DNA of 44,138 bases from NCBI RefSeq assembly GCF_031180965.1, contig NZ_JAPSLH010000033.1:1-44138 (forward strand), read 5' to 3'. Shown piece after piece: positions 25,381 through 33,438 of this stretch. The stretch's first letter is position 1. Every line of letters starts with the position of its first letter. Under the pieces are notes generated by a model that worked only from the letters and a program-made list of their open reading frames with translations, did not search any database and was not told where the DNA came from. The translations under genes and the position numbers were made by a program. Origin of the DNA: Chelativorans sp. (GTDB taxonomy: Bacteria; Pseudomonadota; Alphaproteobacteria; Rhizobiales; Rhizobiaceae).

Positions 25381-26411
25381 AAGCGAAGGCCGGGAATCGC
25401 GAGGGGGTTGTCCTCCAGGGCGCCGCGGTCGGGCGTGTCGACCGCCGCCTGCCCGGCAAAGGCTGCGAAGATGCGGCGTATGTAGTCCGTGTCGAGCCCT
25501 CGGCCGATGACGACGATGCGCGTACCCCGTTCGCCGCGCGGCCATCCGGCAAGCCGCTCCGGCCTGTGCAGGAGCTTCTGCGCGCCCTGGATCAGAAGCG
25601 GGCGGTCGGGATGCTCGGCCGTTTCCACCAGTCCCTTGATGCGCAGGATGTGGTCGCCCTGTTGCGTCGTCAGAAGGTCGAGGAAATTCTCGACCGCCGC
25701 CAGCGGTATCGGCTGATCGTGCGTAACCGTGATGCTGTGGAACTGGTCGTGGTTATGGGCGGCGTGATCATGCCGGTGGTCCGCCCCGCTCCCGGGCAGC
25801 CGCGTCCGGTCCAGGGCAGATCGCATGAGATCTTCCAAGGAAGCGGGGCGGCGGTTGTCGAGCAGTTCGGCGCCGGGATTGAGAGCGGCGAGTTTTTCCA
25901 GGAGGGCCTGCCGGTCCTCTTCGAGCGCAAGGTCCGCCTTGGTCATCACGATGCGATCGGCGACCGCTACCTGGCTGCGGGCTTCCTCGAACTCATCGAG
26001 CGTGGAGGGTCCGTTGACGGCATCCACCACCGTGACCACGCAGTCGATGCGGTAGAGACGCGAAAGCTCGGGATGGGCGATCACCGACTGCAGGATCGGC
26101 ACGGGCTCGGCAAGGCCGGTCGTCTCGATGATGACGCGGCGCGGTCGCTTGTCACGTTCGGCGATCAACAACAGCGTGTCCACCAGCGCGCCGCGGACCG
26201 TGCAGCAGAGGCAGCCGCCGCCGAGCTCGATCATGCCGTCGGCAGCCTGCTCGACCAGCAGGTGGTCAATGGACACCTCGCCGAATTCGTTGACGACCAC
26301 CGCCGTGTCTGCCGCGGAAGGCAGTTTCAGGAGCTTGTTGAGCAGCGTCGTCTTGCCGGCGCCGAGGAAGCCGGTGAGGATGAAGAGCAGAATAGGTTGA
26401 GGACGGTCCAT
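25377..26411 (-). CDS. CobW/COG0523 family GTP-binding metal chaperone
   Basis: A 344-residue G3E GTPase. Walker A is LTGFLGAGKTTLLN near residues 12-25. The metal-binding GCLCC motif is in GGGCLCCTVRGA near 64-75. A His-rich loop, DHRHDHAAHNHDQFH, lies near 213-228, before the C-terminal CobW domain. COG0523 proteins deliver metals, mostly zinc, to client enzymes; cobalt is possible given cobST elsewhere in the window, but there is no direct evidence. It is tail-to-tail with the MFS gene, sharing CTAG at the stops, and two bases downstream of the D,D-carboxypeptidase stop on the same strand. Confidence 0.9.
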   Translation of the reverse strand: MDRPQPILLFILTGFLGAGKTTLLNKLLKLPSAADTAVVVNEFGEVSIDHLLVEQAADGMIELGGGCLCCTVRGALVDTLLLIAERDKRPRRVIIETTGLAEPVPILQSVIAHPELSRLYRIDCVVTVVDAVNGPSTLDEFEEARSQVAVADRIVMTKADLALEEDRQALLEKLAALNPGAELLDNRRPASLEDLMRSALDRTRLPGSGADHRHDHAAHNHDQFHSITVTHDQPIPLAAVENFLDLLTTQQGDHILRIKGLVETAEHPDRPLLIQGAQKLLHRPERLAGWPRGERGTRIVVIGRGLDTDYIRRIFAAFAGQAAVDTPDRGALEDNPLAIPGLRF

Positions 26412-26412
26412 C

Positions 26413-27516
26413 TCATCCGCCCTGAGCCGCCGGAACCTGCTCGGGCGGATAGGGCGGGCGCGGCGTCGGAATGGGCACGTTCGCGTAGCGGGACTTGGCA
26501 GCCTTTTCCGCCGCCGTACTGCTTAGGCCCACGGCAACGAGCTTCGGCTCGCGGTCCATCGGCTTCACATAGCTCGACGTCGTGACCAGCCGGCCCTGGT
26601 CGTCGCGCTGCTTCGAGCGCTGCGCCACCGCCTCGGGCGAACAGATCTCATCACGAATATCGCTCACCGTCTGAACGGTCGCCTCCGCCGGCTGGATGCT
26701 TGCGAGCGTCGGCTTGTCCAAGCCGGCCTCGGCGAAGCCTCGGGTCAGGAGTTCGGCGGCAAGCTCGGCGCGCTGCACCTGCGACTGCGCGCCGAGTACC
26801 ACCGCCGCCAAGGTGCGTCCGCCGCGCGTGGCAGTCGCTACGAGATTGAAGCCGGAGGCGCAGATATAGCCCGTCTTCATTCCGTCCGCGCCTTCAAAGC
26901 GGCCGATCAGGAAGTTCGTGTTCTCCTTGACCGACTTGCCATATTTAAGCGCCTCGATCGCAAAATAGCTGGCGTATTGCGGGAATTCGGTGCGCAGCGC
27001 ACGCACCAGCACCCCCAGATCGCGCGCGGTCGTATATTGCGAAGGGCCAGGCAGCCCGTGTGCGTTGACGAAGTGGCTGTCGGTCATGCCGAGCCGCTGC
27101 GCTTCCGCGTTCATCCGGGCGACGAACCCTTCTTCCGTGCCGCCTACAGTTTCGGCGAGTGCCGTGGCGACGTCATTGGCGGAAATCACCATGATGATCT
27201 TCAGCCCGTTGTCGAGCGTTAGTTCGGCGCCGGGGGAATACCCCATCTTGCTCGGCGGCTCACTCGCCGCGTTTTTCGAAATGCGCACCGGGGAATCGAG
27301 CTTTACCTCGCCGGCCTCGAGCGCCCGGAACACCACATAGGCTGTCATCAGCTTGGTCAGCGAGGCGGGGTACCAGCGCTCGAACGCATCCTCATGCTCA
27401 AGCACGCGGCCGCTGCCCACATCGAGGAGCAGATAGGGGCCGGCGAGCGCCGGAAGGCCCGCAAATGAGAGAAGTGCCGCAAGCAGAATGACCGGTATGT
27501 CTCGCCGAAGCCGCAT
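26413..27516 (-). CDS. D-alanyl-D-alanine carboxypeptidase (penicillin-binding protein, S11)
   Basis: A 367-residue exported serine peptidase that trims the terminal D-Ala from peptidoglycan stem peptides. The signal peptide is MRLRRDIPVILLAALLSFAG to ALA at about residue 26. Active-site motifs are SLTK (Ser52, Lys55), SAN (112-114) and KTG (214-216). A C-terminal region of about 100 residues follows, including the Pro-rich end PIPTPRPPYPPEQVP. ATG at 27516 is chosen because it begins the signal peptide; the longer frame adds 55 residues of unlikely sequence. It resembles DacA/DacF types; the exact paralogue is not assigned. Confidence 0.93.
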   Translation of the reverse strand: MRLRRDIPVILLAALLSFAGLPALAGPYLLLDVGSGRVLEHEDAFERWYPASLTKLMTAYVVFRALEAGEVKLDSPVRISKNAASEPPSKMGYSPGAELTLDNGLKIIMVISANDVATALAETVGGTEEGFVARMNAEAQRLGMTDSHFVNAHGLPGPSQYTTARDLGVLVRALRTEFPQYASYFAIEALKYGKSVKENTNFLIGRFEGADGMKTGYICASGFNLVATATRGGRTLAAVVLGAQSQVQRAELAAELLTRGFAEAGLDKPTLASIQPAEATVQTVSDIRDEICSPEAVAQRSKQRDDQGRLVTTSSYVKPMDREPKLVAVGLSSTAAEKAAKSRYANVPIPTPRPPYPPEQVPAAQGG

Positions 27517-27698
27517 CGCTCGCCCCAAATCCGTGTTGCCTGCCTGTCGCCGATATCCGTAAGATGTGCCCATGTCCCGCCCGCGGAACCCGCCCCATGC
27601 CGCCGCGATAGTCAGCGCATGTGTCGTCATGATGGCAGAAATCCGATGGCGCATTGTCCCGAAAGTTTCCGCCCACCGCAAGCACAGGAAGGGTTTTC

Positions 27699-28862
27699 AT
27701 GCCGATCGTGAACCGAGCAGCAGAACTTCACGAGCAGATCACCGCGTGGCGCCGTGACCTGCACCGCAGGCCGGAAATCCTGTTCGACGTTCATGAGACC
27801 GCCGGTTTCGTCGCCGCCAGGCTCGGAGAATTCGGCTGCGATGAGGTCGTGACCGGCATCGGGCGGACCGGCGTCGTGGGGATCATCCGCGGCCGTCGCG
27901 GCGCGGGTCCCTGCATCGGCCTGCGCGCCGACATGGATGCATTGCCCCTGCAGGAGGCGACCGGAAAGCCCTACGCCTCCGCCATTCCCGGCCGCATGCA
28001 TGCCTGCGGCCACGACGGGCACACGGCGATGCTCCTGGGGGCGGCAAAATATCTCGCCGAGACGCGCAATTTCGCCGGCACGGTCGCCGTCATCTTCCAG
28101 CCGGCCGAGGAAGGGGGCGGCGGCGGCAACGAAATGGTGAAGGAGGGCATGATGGAGCGCTTCGGCATTGGCCGCGTCTTCGGCATGCACAATCTGCCGG
28201 GCCTGCCGATCGGTCACTTCGCTATCCGGCCCGGGCCGATCATGGCTTCGACAGCGGAGTTCACCATTACGGTACAGGGCAAGGGCGGCCATGCGGCCAT
28301 GCCCCACAAGACGATCGATCCCGTGGTGATCTCGGCGCAGATCGTGCTTGCGCTGCAGACGATCGCGGCGCGCTCCGCCGACCCGCTGGAATCGGTCGTC
28401 GTGTCCGTGACCAAGATGCATGGCGGCGAGGCCTACAACATCATTCCCGATACGGTCGAACTGGCGGGCACGATCCGCACGCTGAAGAAGGAGCTTGCGG
28501 AGCTTGCGGCCGAGCGGCTGCAGGCAATCTGCAGGGGCATTGCCGAGGCCCATGGAGCGAGCGTCAGGGTCGACTACGACCCGAACTACCCGGTAACCGT
28601 CAATCATCCGGCGGAGACGGAATTCGCCGCCCGGGTCGCCGCCGAGATCGCCGGCGAGCCAAACGTGATCACCGACGTCGCGCCGACCATGGGAGGCGAG
28701 GATTTTTCCTACATGCTGGAGGCGCGGCCCGGCGCCTTCATCTTCCTCGGCAATGGCGACAGCGCCTACCTCCACAACCCGGCCTATGACTTCAACGACG
28801 AAGCGATCCCGCATGGGGTGAGCTATTGGGTGCGCCTGGCGGAGACAGCGCTGGCCGGCTGA
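27699..28862 (+). CDS. M20-family amidohydrolase (hippurate hydrolase/aminoacylase type)
   Basis: A 387-residue metallopeptidase of the M20D group. The N-terminal LHEQITAWRRDLHRRPEILFDVHET segment and the metal-site segments LRADMDALPLQE and HACGHDGHTAML are characteristic. Glu in PAEEGGGG follows, and a C-terminal MGGEDFSYMLEARPG contains further ligands. Members hydrolyse N-acyl amino acids, hippurate or indole-amino-acid conjugates; the substrate is not resolved. ATG at 27699 is preceded by AGGAAGGG. It is divergent from the D,D-carboxypeptidase. Confidence 0.92.
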   Translation: MPIVNRAAELHEQITAWRRDLHRRPEILFDVHETAGFVAARLGEFGCDEVVTGIGRTGVVGIIRGRRGAGPCIGLRADMDALPLQEATGKPYASAIPGRMHACGHDGHTAMLLGAAKYLAETRNFAGTVAVIFQPAEEGGGGGNEMVKEGMMERFGIGRVFGMHNLPGLPIGHFAIRPGPIMASTAEFTITVQGKGGHAAMPHKTIDPVVISAQIVLALQTIAARSADPLESVVVSVTKMHGGEAYNIIPDTVELAGTIRTLKKELAELAAERLQAICRGIAEAHGASVRVDYDPNYPVTVNHPAETEFAARVAAEIAGEPNVITDVAPTMGGEDFSYMLEARPGAFIFLGNGDSAYLHNPAYDFNDEAIPHGVSYWVRLAETALAG

Positions 28863-28934
28863 GACGCGGCGGGTGCGAGCGGCAAAATGTCTCGCCCGCC
28901 GCGCGTGCGTCGCCAAACCCCCTTCCATTCCCGC

Positions 28935-28962
28935 TTGGCGCTGACGATCTGACGCGCTATGA
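28935..28962 (+). promoter_or_regulatory. candidate promoter of tRNA-Arg
   Basis: TTGGCG (28935-28940) and CTATGA (28957-28962) are spaced by 16 bases, about 12 bases before the tRNA 5' end. This is a plausible tRNA promoter with weak -10 conservation. Confidence 0.38.
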
Positions 28963-28973
28963 GTCCCTGAAAT

Positions 28974-29050
28974 GGTCCCGTAGCTCAGTAGGATAGAGCA
29001 TCAGATTCCTAATCTGAGGGTCGCAGGTTCGAATCCTGCCGGGATCACCA
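28974..29050 (+). tRNA. tRNA-Arg (anticodon CCT)
   Basis: A 77-base cloverleaf with encoded CCA. Acceptor strands GGTCCCG and CGGGATC pair with one G-U. The anticodon loop TTCCTAA between TCAGA and TCTGA gives CCT, decoding AGG. The T arm GCAGG-TTCGAAT-CCTGC is perfect. Its 3' half (29004-29050) is repeated imperfectly at 31178-31223, which suggests use as an integration site. Confidence 0.97.
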
Positions 29051-29315
29051 ACGAATTCAGCTCGTTGGCTTCAACAAGCAGCTGGCAGTATGTCGCGCCT
29101 TGTTGCGAACCAGTTCCCTTGATTTCCAACGGTTGTCGCTCACACTCGGCTGCTCACGCGACATGGATGCGACATACCGGATCAAGATGTTAGCGGGCTC
29201 CTTCGCCGCCGATGCTGTCGTGGTGCCCAGCGCTTCGACGGAACTCGTAGCTGCGACTGCCGTCACGCTGACCTGGCGGTGGAGCAGGTGGACCTGGCCC
29301 GCTCGGCTCTGTCGC

Positions 29316-29561
29316 TCATCCTTTAGCCGTCAAAATTCCCTGCTTCGCACGTGTGTCGAAGGCGACATTGCCACCCGCTTCGATAAGCGCCTGCGCGATC
29401 AGCTCGCTGAGCTCCTCGTCGGTCCACGTGGTTTCGGGCATGATGTAGCGGATGCGGCGCGTCATGTCAGCGATTGAAATCGGATGGCTATCGCTGCGGT
29501 TTAGGACATAATTTCGGATCGCAGCTCGCAAGCGCGGCACCGGTTGGCTGTTGATACACAT
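29316..29561 (-). CDS. hypothetical 81-aa protein in tRNA-associated island
   Basis: A small frame from ATG 29561 with AAGGAG seven bases upstream. The product begins MCINSQPVPRLRAAIRNYV and contains the segments ISIADMTRRIRYIMPETTW and DEELSELIAQALIEAGG, predicted mostly helical. It resembles small uncharacterised proteins of rhizobial accessory regions, but I cannot name a family. A possible earlier ATG lies at 29585. It sits on the opposite strand to the Crp/Fnr gene. Base composition is lower in G/C than the core genes nearby. Confidence 0.55.
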   Translation of the reverse strand: MCINSQPVPRLRAAIRNYVLNRSDSHPISIADMTRRIRYIMPETTWTDEELSELIAQALIEAGGNVAFDTRAKQGILTAKG

Positions 29562-29805
29562 AGCCTCACTCCTTTGATGAAGCATGACAGTAGCCTCTGT
29601 CCCGGTGCGCGCATTCAAGTTTGATAAGAAAACCTCGAAGAACCCCGGGCGAACCTCGAGGTAGAAGGCATTCTGATCCGAGGCCCCTTAACCTTTGTTG
29701 TTGTCTAAGCACCGCTAACGTGAAACGGTCACCTATCATTGACAAACGGCACAGGCGTCGATGGCTGGGAGATAATTTTCGCTCTCGCCTCAAGGTGAGC
29801 ACGCA

Positions 29806-30549
29806 ATGCCCCACTCCCCTCTTATTCGAATGTTCAATGCAAGAGCCCATTTGACTCCTGACGAAGAGGCAGCGCTCAGAAGCCTGCCCATGCAGGTCAG
29901 AGCCATCAAAGCAAAACAAAATGTGGTCCGGGAAGGCGATCGGCCCACGCGTTCCTTCGCTCTGCTCGAAGGAAATGCATGTACGTACCAGAATCTCGAC
30001 AGTGGGAACCGTCAGATCATGGCGTTCCATGTCCCGGGCGATGTTCCCGATCTGCAAAGCCTCCACCTATCCTATCTCGATCACAGCGTGGGTACCGTCG
30101 GCCCCTGTACGGTGGGCTTCATTGATCATGCCGATCTGCAACGCATTTGCCGTGATTTCCCGCGGATTGCGGCGGGGCTCTGGCGCCTCACCCTGATCGA
30201 CGCGTGCATCTTCAGAGCGTGGATCAGCAATCTTGGTGCAAGGAAGGCAGATAGTCGCGCAGCTCATCTGATTTGCGAAACCGTAGTCCGCATGGACGCA
30301 GCCGGACAGGTAGAGAACGGTCGCCTTAGCTGGCCAGTGACGCAAGCCGACCTCGCAGACGCGCTAGGCATCTCGATTGTACATGTGAACAGGACATTGA
30401 CACAGCTACGAACGGCCGGGTTAATGACATTACAGCGCGGCACCCTTACTGTTTCTGACTGGCCGAGGTTGAAGGATCTAGGAGAATTCGGTTCTGAGTA
30501 TCTTCACCTATCGTCCGACAAAGACCATTCCAGGCCCGAGCTGAACTAG
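29806..30549 (+). CDS. Crp/Fnr-family transcriptional regulator
   Basis: A 247-residue regulator. The cyclic-nucleotide-type beta-barrel covers about residues 20-130 (VVREGDRPTRSFALLEGNACTYQ, then RQIMAFHVPGDVPDL). The C-terminal helix-turn-helix is VTQADLADALGISIVHVNRTLTQLRTAGL near 179-207. The N-terminal iron-sulfur cysteines of FNR are absent, and the cAMP-binding pattern is not clear, so the signal is unknown. ATG at 29806 has AAGGTGAG upstream. It is the only clearly intact regulatory gene in the tRNA-Arg island, with lower G/C content than the flanking chromosome. Its targets cannot be inferred. Confidence 0.9.
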   Translation: MPHSPLIRMFNARAHLTPDEEAALRSLPMQVRAIKAKQNVVREGDRPTRSFALLEGNACTYQNLDSGNRQIMAFHVPGDVPDLQSLHLSYLDHSVGTVGPCTVGFIDHADLQRICRDFPRIAAGLWRLTLIDACIFRAWISNLGARKADSRAAHLICETVVRMDAAGQVENGRLSWPVTQADLADALGISIVHVNRTLTQLRTAGLMTLQRGTLTVSDWPRLKDLGEFGSEYLHLSSDKDHSRPELN

Positions 30550-30550
30550 C

Positions 30551-30975
30551 TGAGAAACTCAAAATGTCAGCGCAGGAGCGCAGATCGTGATGAAGCACGG
30601 TCGCGATCTCCCGTTCCTTCTGCCTCTCGCGCTTGGCGATCTCAGCCGCCGTCTTGCCCTGAACGCAGTACAGCATGAGGCGCTCGAACGTGAATTGGCC
30701 GCGGCTGTCGACCCGAGCCTCTCAAAGCTTCAATAGCAGCGAGCCGCCCCTCCGAAATTCCGGCCTTGTATCCGGACCGCGTGCCGCGGAGGAAATCGCT
30801 TGCGCTGGCAACGGTCACGCCGGCACGCTCCCATAGGATCGCGAAGTGATGCCCGCGTGGGAAAGCGCGTCCTGCTTGTTTCGGCCGTACCGCCATACGA
30901 AGGTGCCGGGCCGCGCGTGGTTTGCGGGTGTCGGAGATCCGAACCTTCGCCGCCGTGATCTTCGCACCCTAATCC
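30551..30975 (-). pseudogene. frameshifted remnant of a small unrecognised gene
   Basis: Protein-like segments appear in successive minus-strand frames: GTFVWRYGRNKQDALSHAGI upstream, then FAILWERAGVTVASASDFLR and GISEGRLAAIEALR, then GQFTFERLMLYCVQGKTAAE and EIAKRERQKEREIATVL. Each segment breaks off and continues in another frame, as expected after two small indels. The last part could be a helix-turn-helix-like region. No family is recognised, so this is a tentative call within the degraded island. Confidence 0.33.
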
Positions 30976-31177
30976 GCTGCGGCATTTTCACGCATCCTGG
31001 TGCATCAATCGGCGGGAAGATGGCGGGCTGGGGCTGACGCCAAAGACGGTACAGCGCCCAGGCATTCCTCTTTTCCCGCGCACCGACGATGCTGAGAACT
31101 GGCGGCCGCAGAAAGCGCGCTATTGGGCTGACGCGACAGAGATAGCTCCATACGATGCCCTGAAAGGCCTTGCGAAA

Positions 31178-31223
31178 GATTCCCGATATGAGGGTCGCAG
31201 GTTCGAATCTTCCGGGATCACCA
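31178..31223 (+). repeat. att-like partial copy of tRNA-Arg 3' half
   Basis: 46 bases matching tRNA positions 29004-29050. The T-arm 3' strand has changed from CCTGC to CTTCC, so it could not fold as a tRNA. It marks the likely right end of the integrated element. Confidence 0.75.
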
Positions 31224-31661
31224 TCCCCACCCATCGATGCGTTTCCAGCGACCCAGTGTTGCACTGCACGCATTGCTGAATGCGTTGAAAATCTTGCTTT
31301 TTTGCATGACCACCGGTATGAGCAGGCCAGGTTTGGCATCCGCCATGCTGCTCTGCACTGGAAAAGCCGTCTCCAGGCAGGGAAGGCCTTGTGGGTCGGC
31401 TTCGCGCTTTCTCATGGTCTCGCGTCGCGCAACAACCACGGCAGTGACAGGCGGCGGTCGGTCCGCTGCCGCCCGCTATCCGCCGCGGGCGCGGCCATCC
31501 GCCCCGGCTAAGTCTCGGCGCCGCATCAAGAATTTATGACAACGCGTCTTTGAATTTTATGCCGCCGGGCGTTGGCTTTCCAGGGCAGCATGCTTCTCTT
31601 GCCGTAATTCTGACCAACACGTCCCCGCATTCGGCGCACCGTAACATCGAAGCAGGTTTTC
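31224..31661 (+). other. gap before opgG without a supported gene
   Basis: 438 bases with no convincing coding frame. A 7-bp hairpin ACGCATT/AATGCGT (31268-31285) with a GCTG loop is followed 12 bases later by six T residues, too far for a classic terminator. The opgG promoter should lie in the distal part, which is locally AT-richer (about 31530-31560), but no clear -35/-10 pair was identified. Confidence 0.4.
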
Positions 31662-33248
31662 ATGGATCGACGTTCTTTCATTCTCCGCGGCGGCGCGGTT
31701 TTTTTGGGGGCTCCCGCATTCTTGAGCAGCGCCATTGCCCTGGCACAGCAGGAGGGCGCCCCGGCCGCCGGCCAGGCTCAGCCTTTCTCCTTCGATATTC
31801 TGACGGCGGCGATGAAGGAGAAGGCGGGCCGGGAGTACCAGCCGGTGGCAGAGACGCTGCCGGAGGCGGTCACAGAACTCACCTATGATCAGTATCGCGC
31901 AATCGTGTTCAGGCCCGAGGCGTCGGTCTGGGCCGGCCAGACGCCGTTCGAACTGCAGGCCTTCCACCCGGGCTGGCTCTTCAAGCAGCCGGTGCACATC
32001 CATGTGGTGGAGAACGGCGCTGCCGCGCGGCTCCACGTTGGCGCAGAGATGTTTGAATATCGCGCGCCGCTCGTCGACCCGGCGAAATTCCAGGGTATGG
32101 ACTTTCCGGGGGTCGCGGGCTTCCGCCTGCTCTATCCGATCAACAGCCCCGACCGGATGGACGAGATCGTCTCTTTTCTCGGCGCGAGCTATTTCCGGGC
32201 GCTCGGACGAGACAATTTCTATGGGCTTTCCGCACGCGGGCTCGCGGTCAACACGGCGACGTCCGTGGGCGAGGAATTCCCCATGTTCACGGACTTCTGG
32301 ATCGAAAAGCCGCAGCGCCGGAACAAGGCGGTGACGGTCTATGCGGCGCTCGACAGCGCCAGCGTGACGGGCGCATATGCCTTCCAGATCGCCCCGGGCA
32401 AGAACACGGTCATGGAGGTCACCGCTCGGCTCTTCATCCGCAAGGATATCGAGCGCCTTGGTATCGCGCCGATGACGTCGATGTTCCTCTTCGCCGAGAA
32501 CAACCGCAACAGCTTCGACGACTTCCGCGGCGAGGTGCATGACAGCGAAGGCCTGAAGATCGTGCGCGCCAGCGGCGAGGAGCTGTGGCGCAGCCTCAAC
32601 AATCCCCGGGAGCTTGCGAACTCCTTTTTCGGCGAGACGAGCATCAAGTCCTTCGGGCTGTTTCAGCGCGACCGCGACTTCGACCACTACCAGGATGCCG
32701 AAGCCCACTACGAGCGGCGGCCCTCGCTTCTGGTAGAACCGCTCGGCGATTGGGGGAAGGGCTGGATCAACCTGGTGGAGATCCCGACCGAGCTCGAGGT
32801 CAACGACAACATCGTCGCCTTCTGGATGCCGGACGGCGAGATAAAGGCCGGCCAGGAGCTCGAATACCGGTACCGGCTGACCTGGGGCGCCATCGAGGAG
32901 CCCACAGAGACGCTGGGCCGAGTGATCGCGCTGCGCTCCGGAATGGGCGGCGTGTCGGGGGTGGAGAATTCGGAGGATCTCAGGAAATTCGTCGTCGATT
33001 TTGACGGCGAGGTTCTGCGGAACCTTTCTCCGGGATCGAACGTTGAAGCCGGTCTTTCAGTAAGCCGGGCGGAAATCGTGCACACCGCAGTTTCGCGGAT
33101 TGAGGCCACCGGGGCATGGCGGCTGGTGATCGACCTCGTTGCCGAGGGCGACGCGCCAGTCGAGATGAGCGGATTTTTAATCTTGGACGGCCAGAGACTG
33201 ACCGAAACCTGGACATATCAGTGGAGACGTAGCGATGGGCAGTCCTGA
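31662..33248 (+). CDS. opgG: periplasmic glucan biosynthesis protein OpgG/MdoG
   Basis: A 528-residue periplasmic protein needed for synthesis or branching of osmoregulated periplasmic glucans. The N-terminus MDRRSFILRGGAVFLG with a following hydrophobic stretch is a twin-arginine-like signal peptide. The MdoG domain is seen in SFDILTAAMKEKAGREYQP, YRAIVFRPEASVW, FEYRAPLVDP and FAENNRNSFDDFRGEVHDSEGL. The Tat-type signal resembles OpgD, so OpgG versus OpgD cannot be settled from sequence alone. First gene of the opgG-opgH-opgC operon; its 3' end overlaps a 51-codon ORF by 14 bases. Confidence 0.92.
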   Translation: MDRRSFILRGGAVFLGAPAFLSSAIALAQQEGAPAAGQAQPFSFDILTAAMKEKAGREYQPVAETLPEAVTELTYDQYRAIVFRPEASVWAGQTPFELQAFHPGWLFKQPVHIHVVENGAAARLHVGAEMFEYRAPLVDPAKFQGMDFPGVAGFRLLYPINSPDRMDEIVSFLGASYFRALGRDNFYGLSARGLAVNTATSVGEEFPMFTDFWIEKPQRRNKAVTVYAALDSASVTGAYAFQIAPGKNTVMEVTARLFIRKDIERLGIAPMTSMFLFAENNRNSFDDFRGEVHDSEGLKIVRASGEELWRSLNNPRELANSFFGETSIKSFGLFQRDRDFDHYQDAEAHYERRPSLLVEPLGDWGKGWINLVEIPTELEVNDNIVAFWMPDGEIKAGQELEYRYRLTWGAIEEPTETLGRVIALRSGMGGVSGVENSEDLRKFVVDFDGEVLRNLSPGSNVEAGLSVSRAEIVHTAVSRIEATGAWRLVIDLVAEGDAPVEMSGFLILDGQRLTETWTYQWRRSDGQS

Positions 33249-33390
33249 AGAAAGCTTGCGGGTGCGTCGGGCTGTTCAGGAGAGCGCGCTTCCGGCCGCT
33301 CCCATGGCCATGCCGGAACAGGTGCTGACGCGGCAGCGCGTTCGGGGCCTGCTGCTGCGGCCGCTATTTCAGTGGCTGGCGCTGAGATAG
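33235..33390 (+). CDS. 51-aa ORF resembling the OpgH N-terminal tail
   Basis: ATG at 33235, with GGAG eight bases upstream, opens a 51-codon frame ending in TAG at 33388-33390. It contains ALPAAPMAMPEQVL, strikingly like the APLAMPEQSL-type N-terminal tail I recall for full-length OpgH proteins. The frame is the same as that of the downstream opgH (33439), so a single in-frame TAG separates them. Either this is the detached N-terminus of a nonsense-interrupted opgH, or a genuine separate small gene. Translation is probably coupled to opgG through the 14-base overlap. Confidence 0.6.
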   Translation: MGSPEESLRVRRAVQESALPAAPMAMPEQVLTRQRVRGLLLRPLFQWLALR

Positions 33391-33438
33391 CCTTATTCAT
33401 GCCGGCTTCGCGCCGGCCCGCCTCCCAAGGATATTTTA

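Larger units (their letters stand above)
29004..31223. mobile_element. remnant of an element integrated at tRNA-Arg
   Basis: The 3' half of the tRNA (29004-29050) and an imperfect direct copy (31178-31223) flank about 2.1 kb of DNA. The copies agree over GATTCC, then TGAGGGTCGCAGGTTCGAATC and CCGGGATCACCA, with three or four substitutions and a one-base gap. The interior is visibly less GC-rich than its surroundings and holds a small hypothetical gene, a Crp/Fnr regulator and decayed reading frames. No integrase is recognisable. This is typical of a degraded island bounded by attL-like and attR-like sequences. Confidence 0.6.

Noticed and set aside
31178-31223. Second tRNA gene
   Set aside because: Only the 3' half is present, the T stem is mispaired and there is no 5' acceptor or D arm; interpreted as an att-like remnant.
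31237-31539. 100-codon plus-strand frame before opgG
   Set aside because: Composition does not look protein-like, there is no good ribosome-binding site and no domain; it spans the island edge and the likely promoter region.
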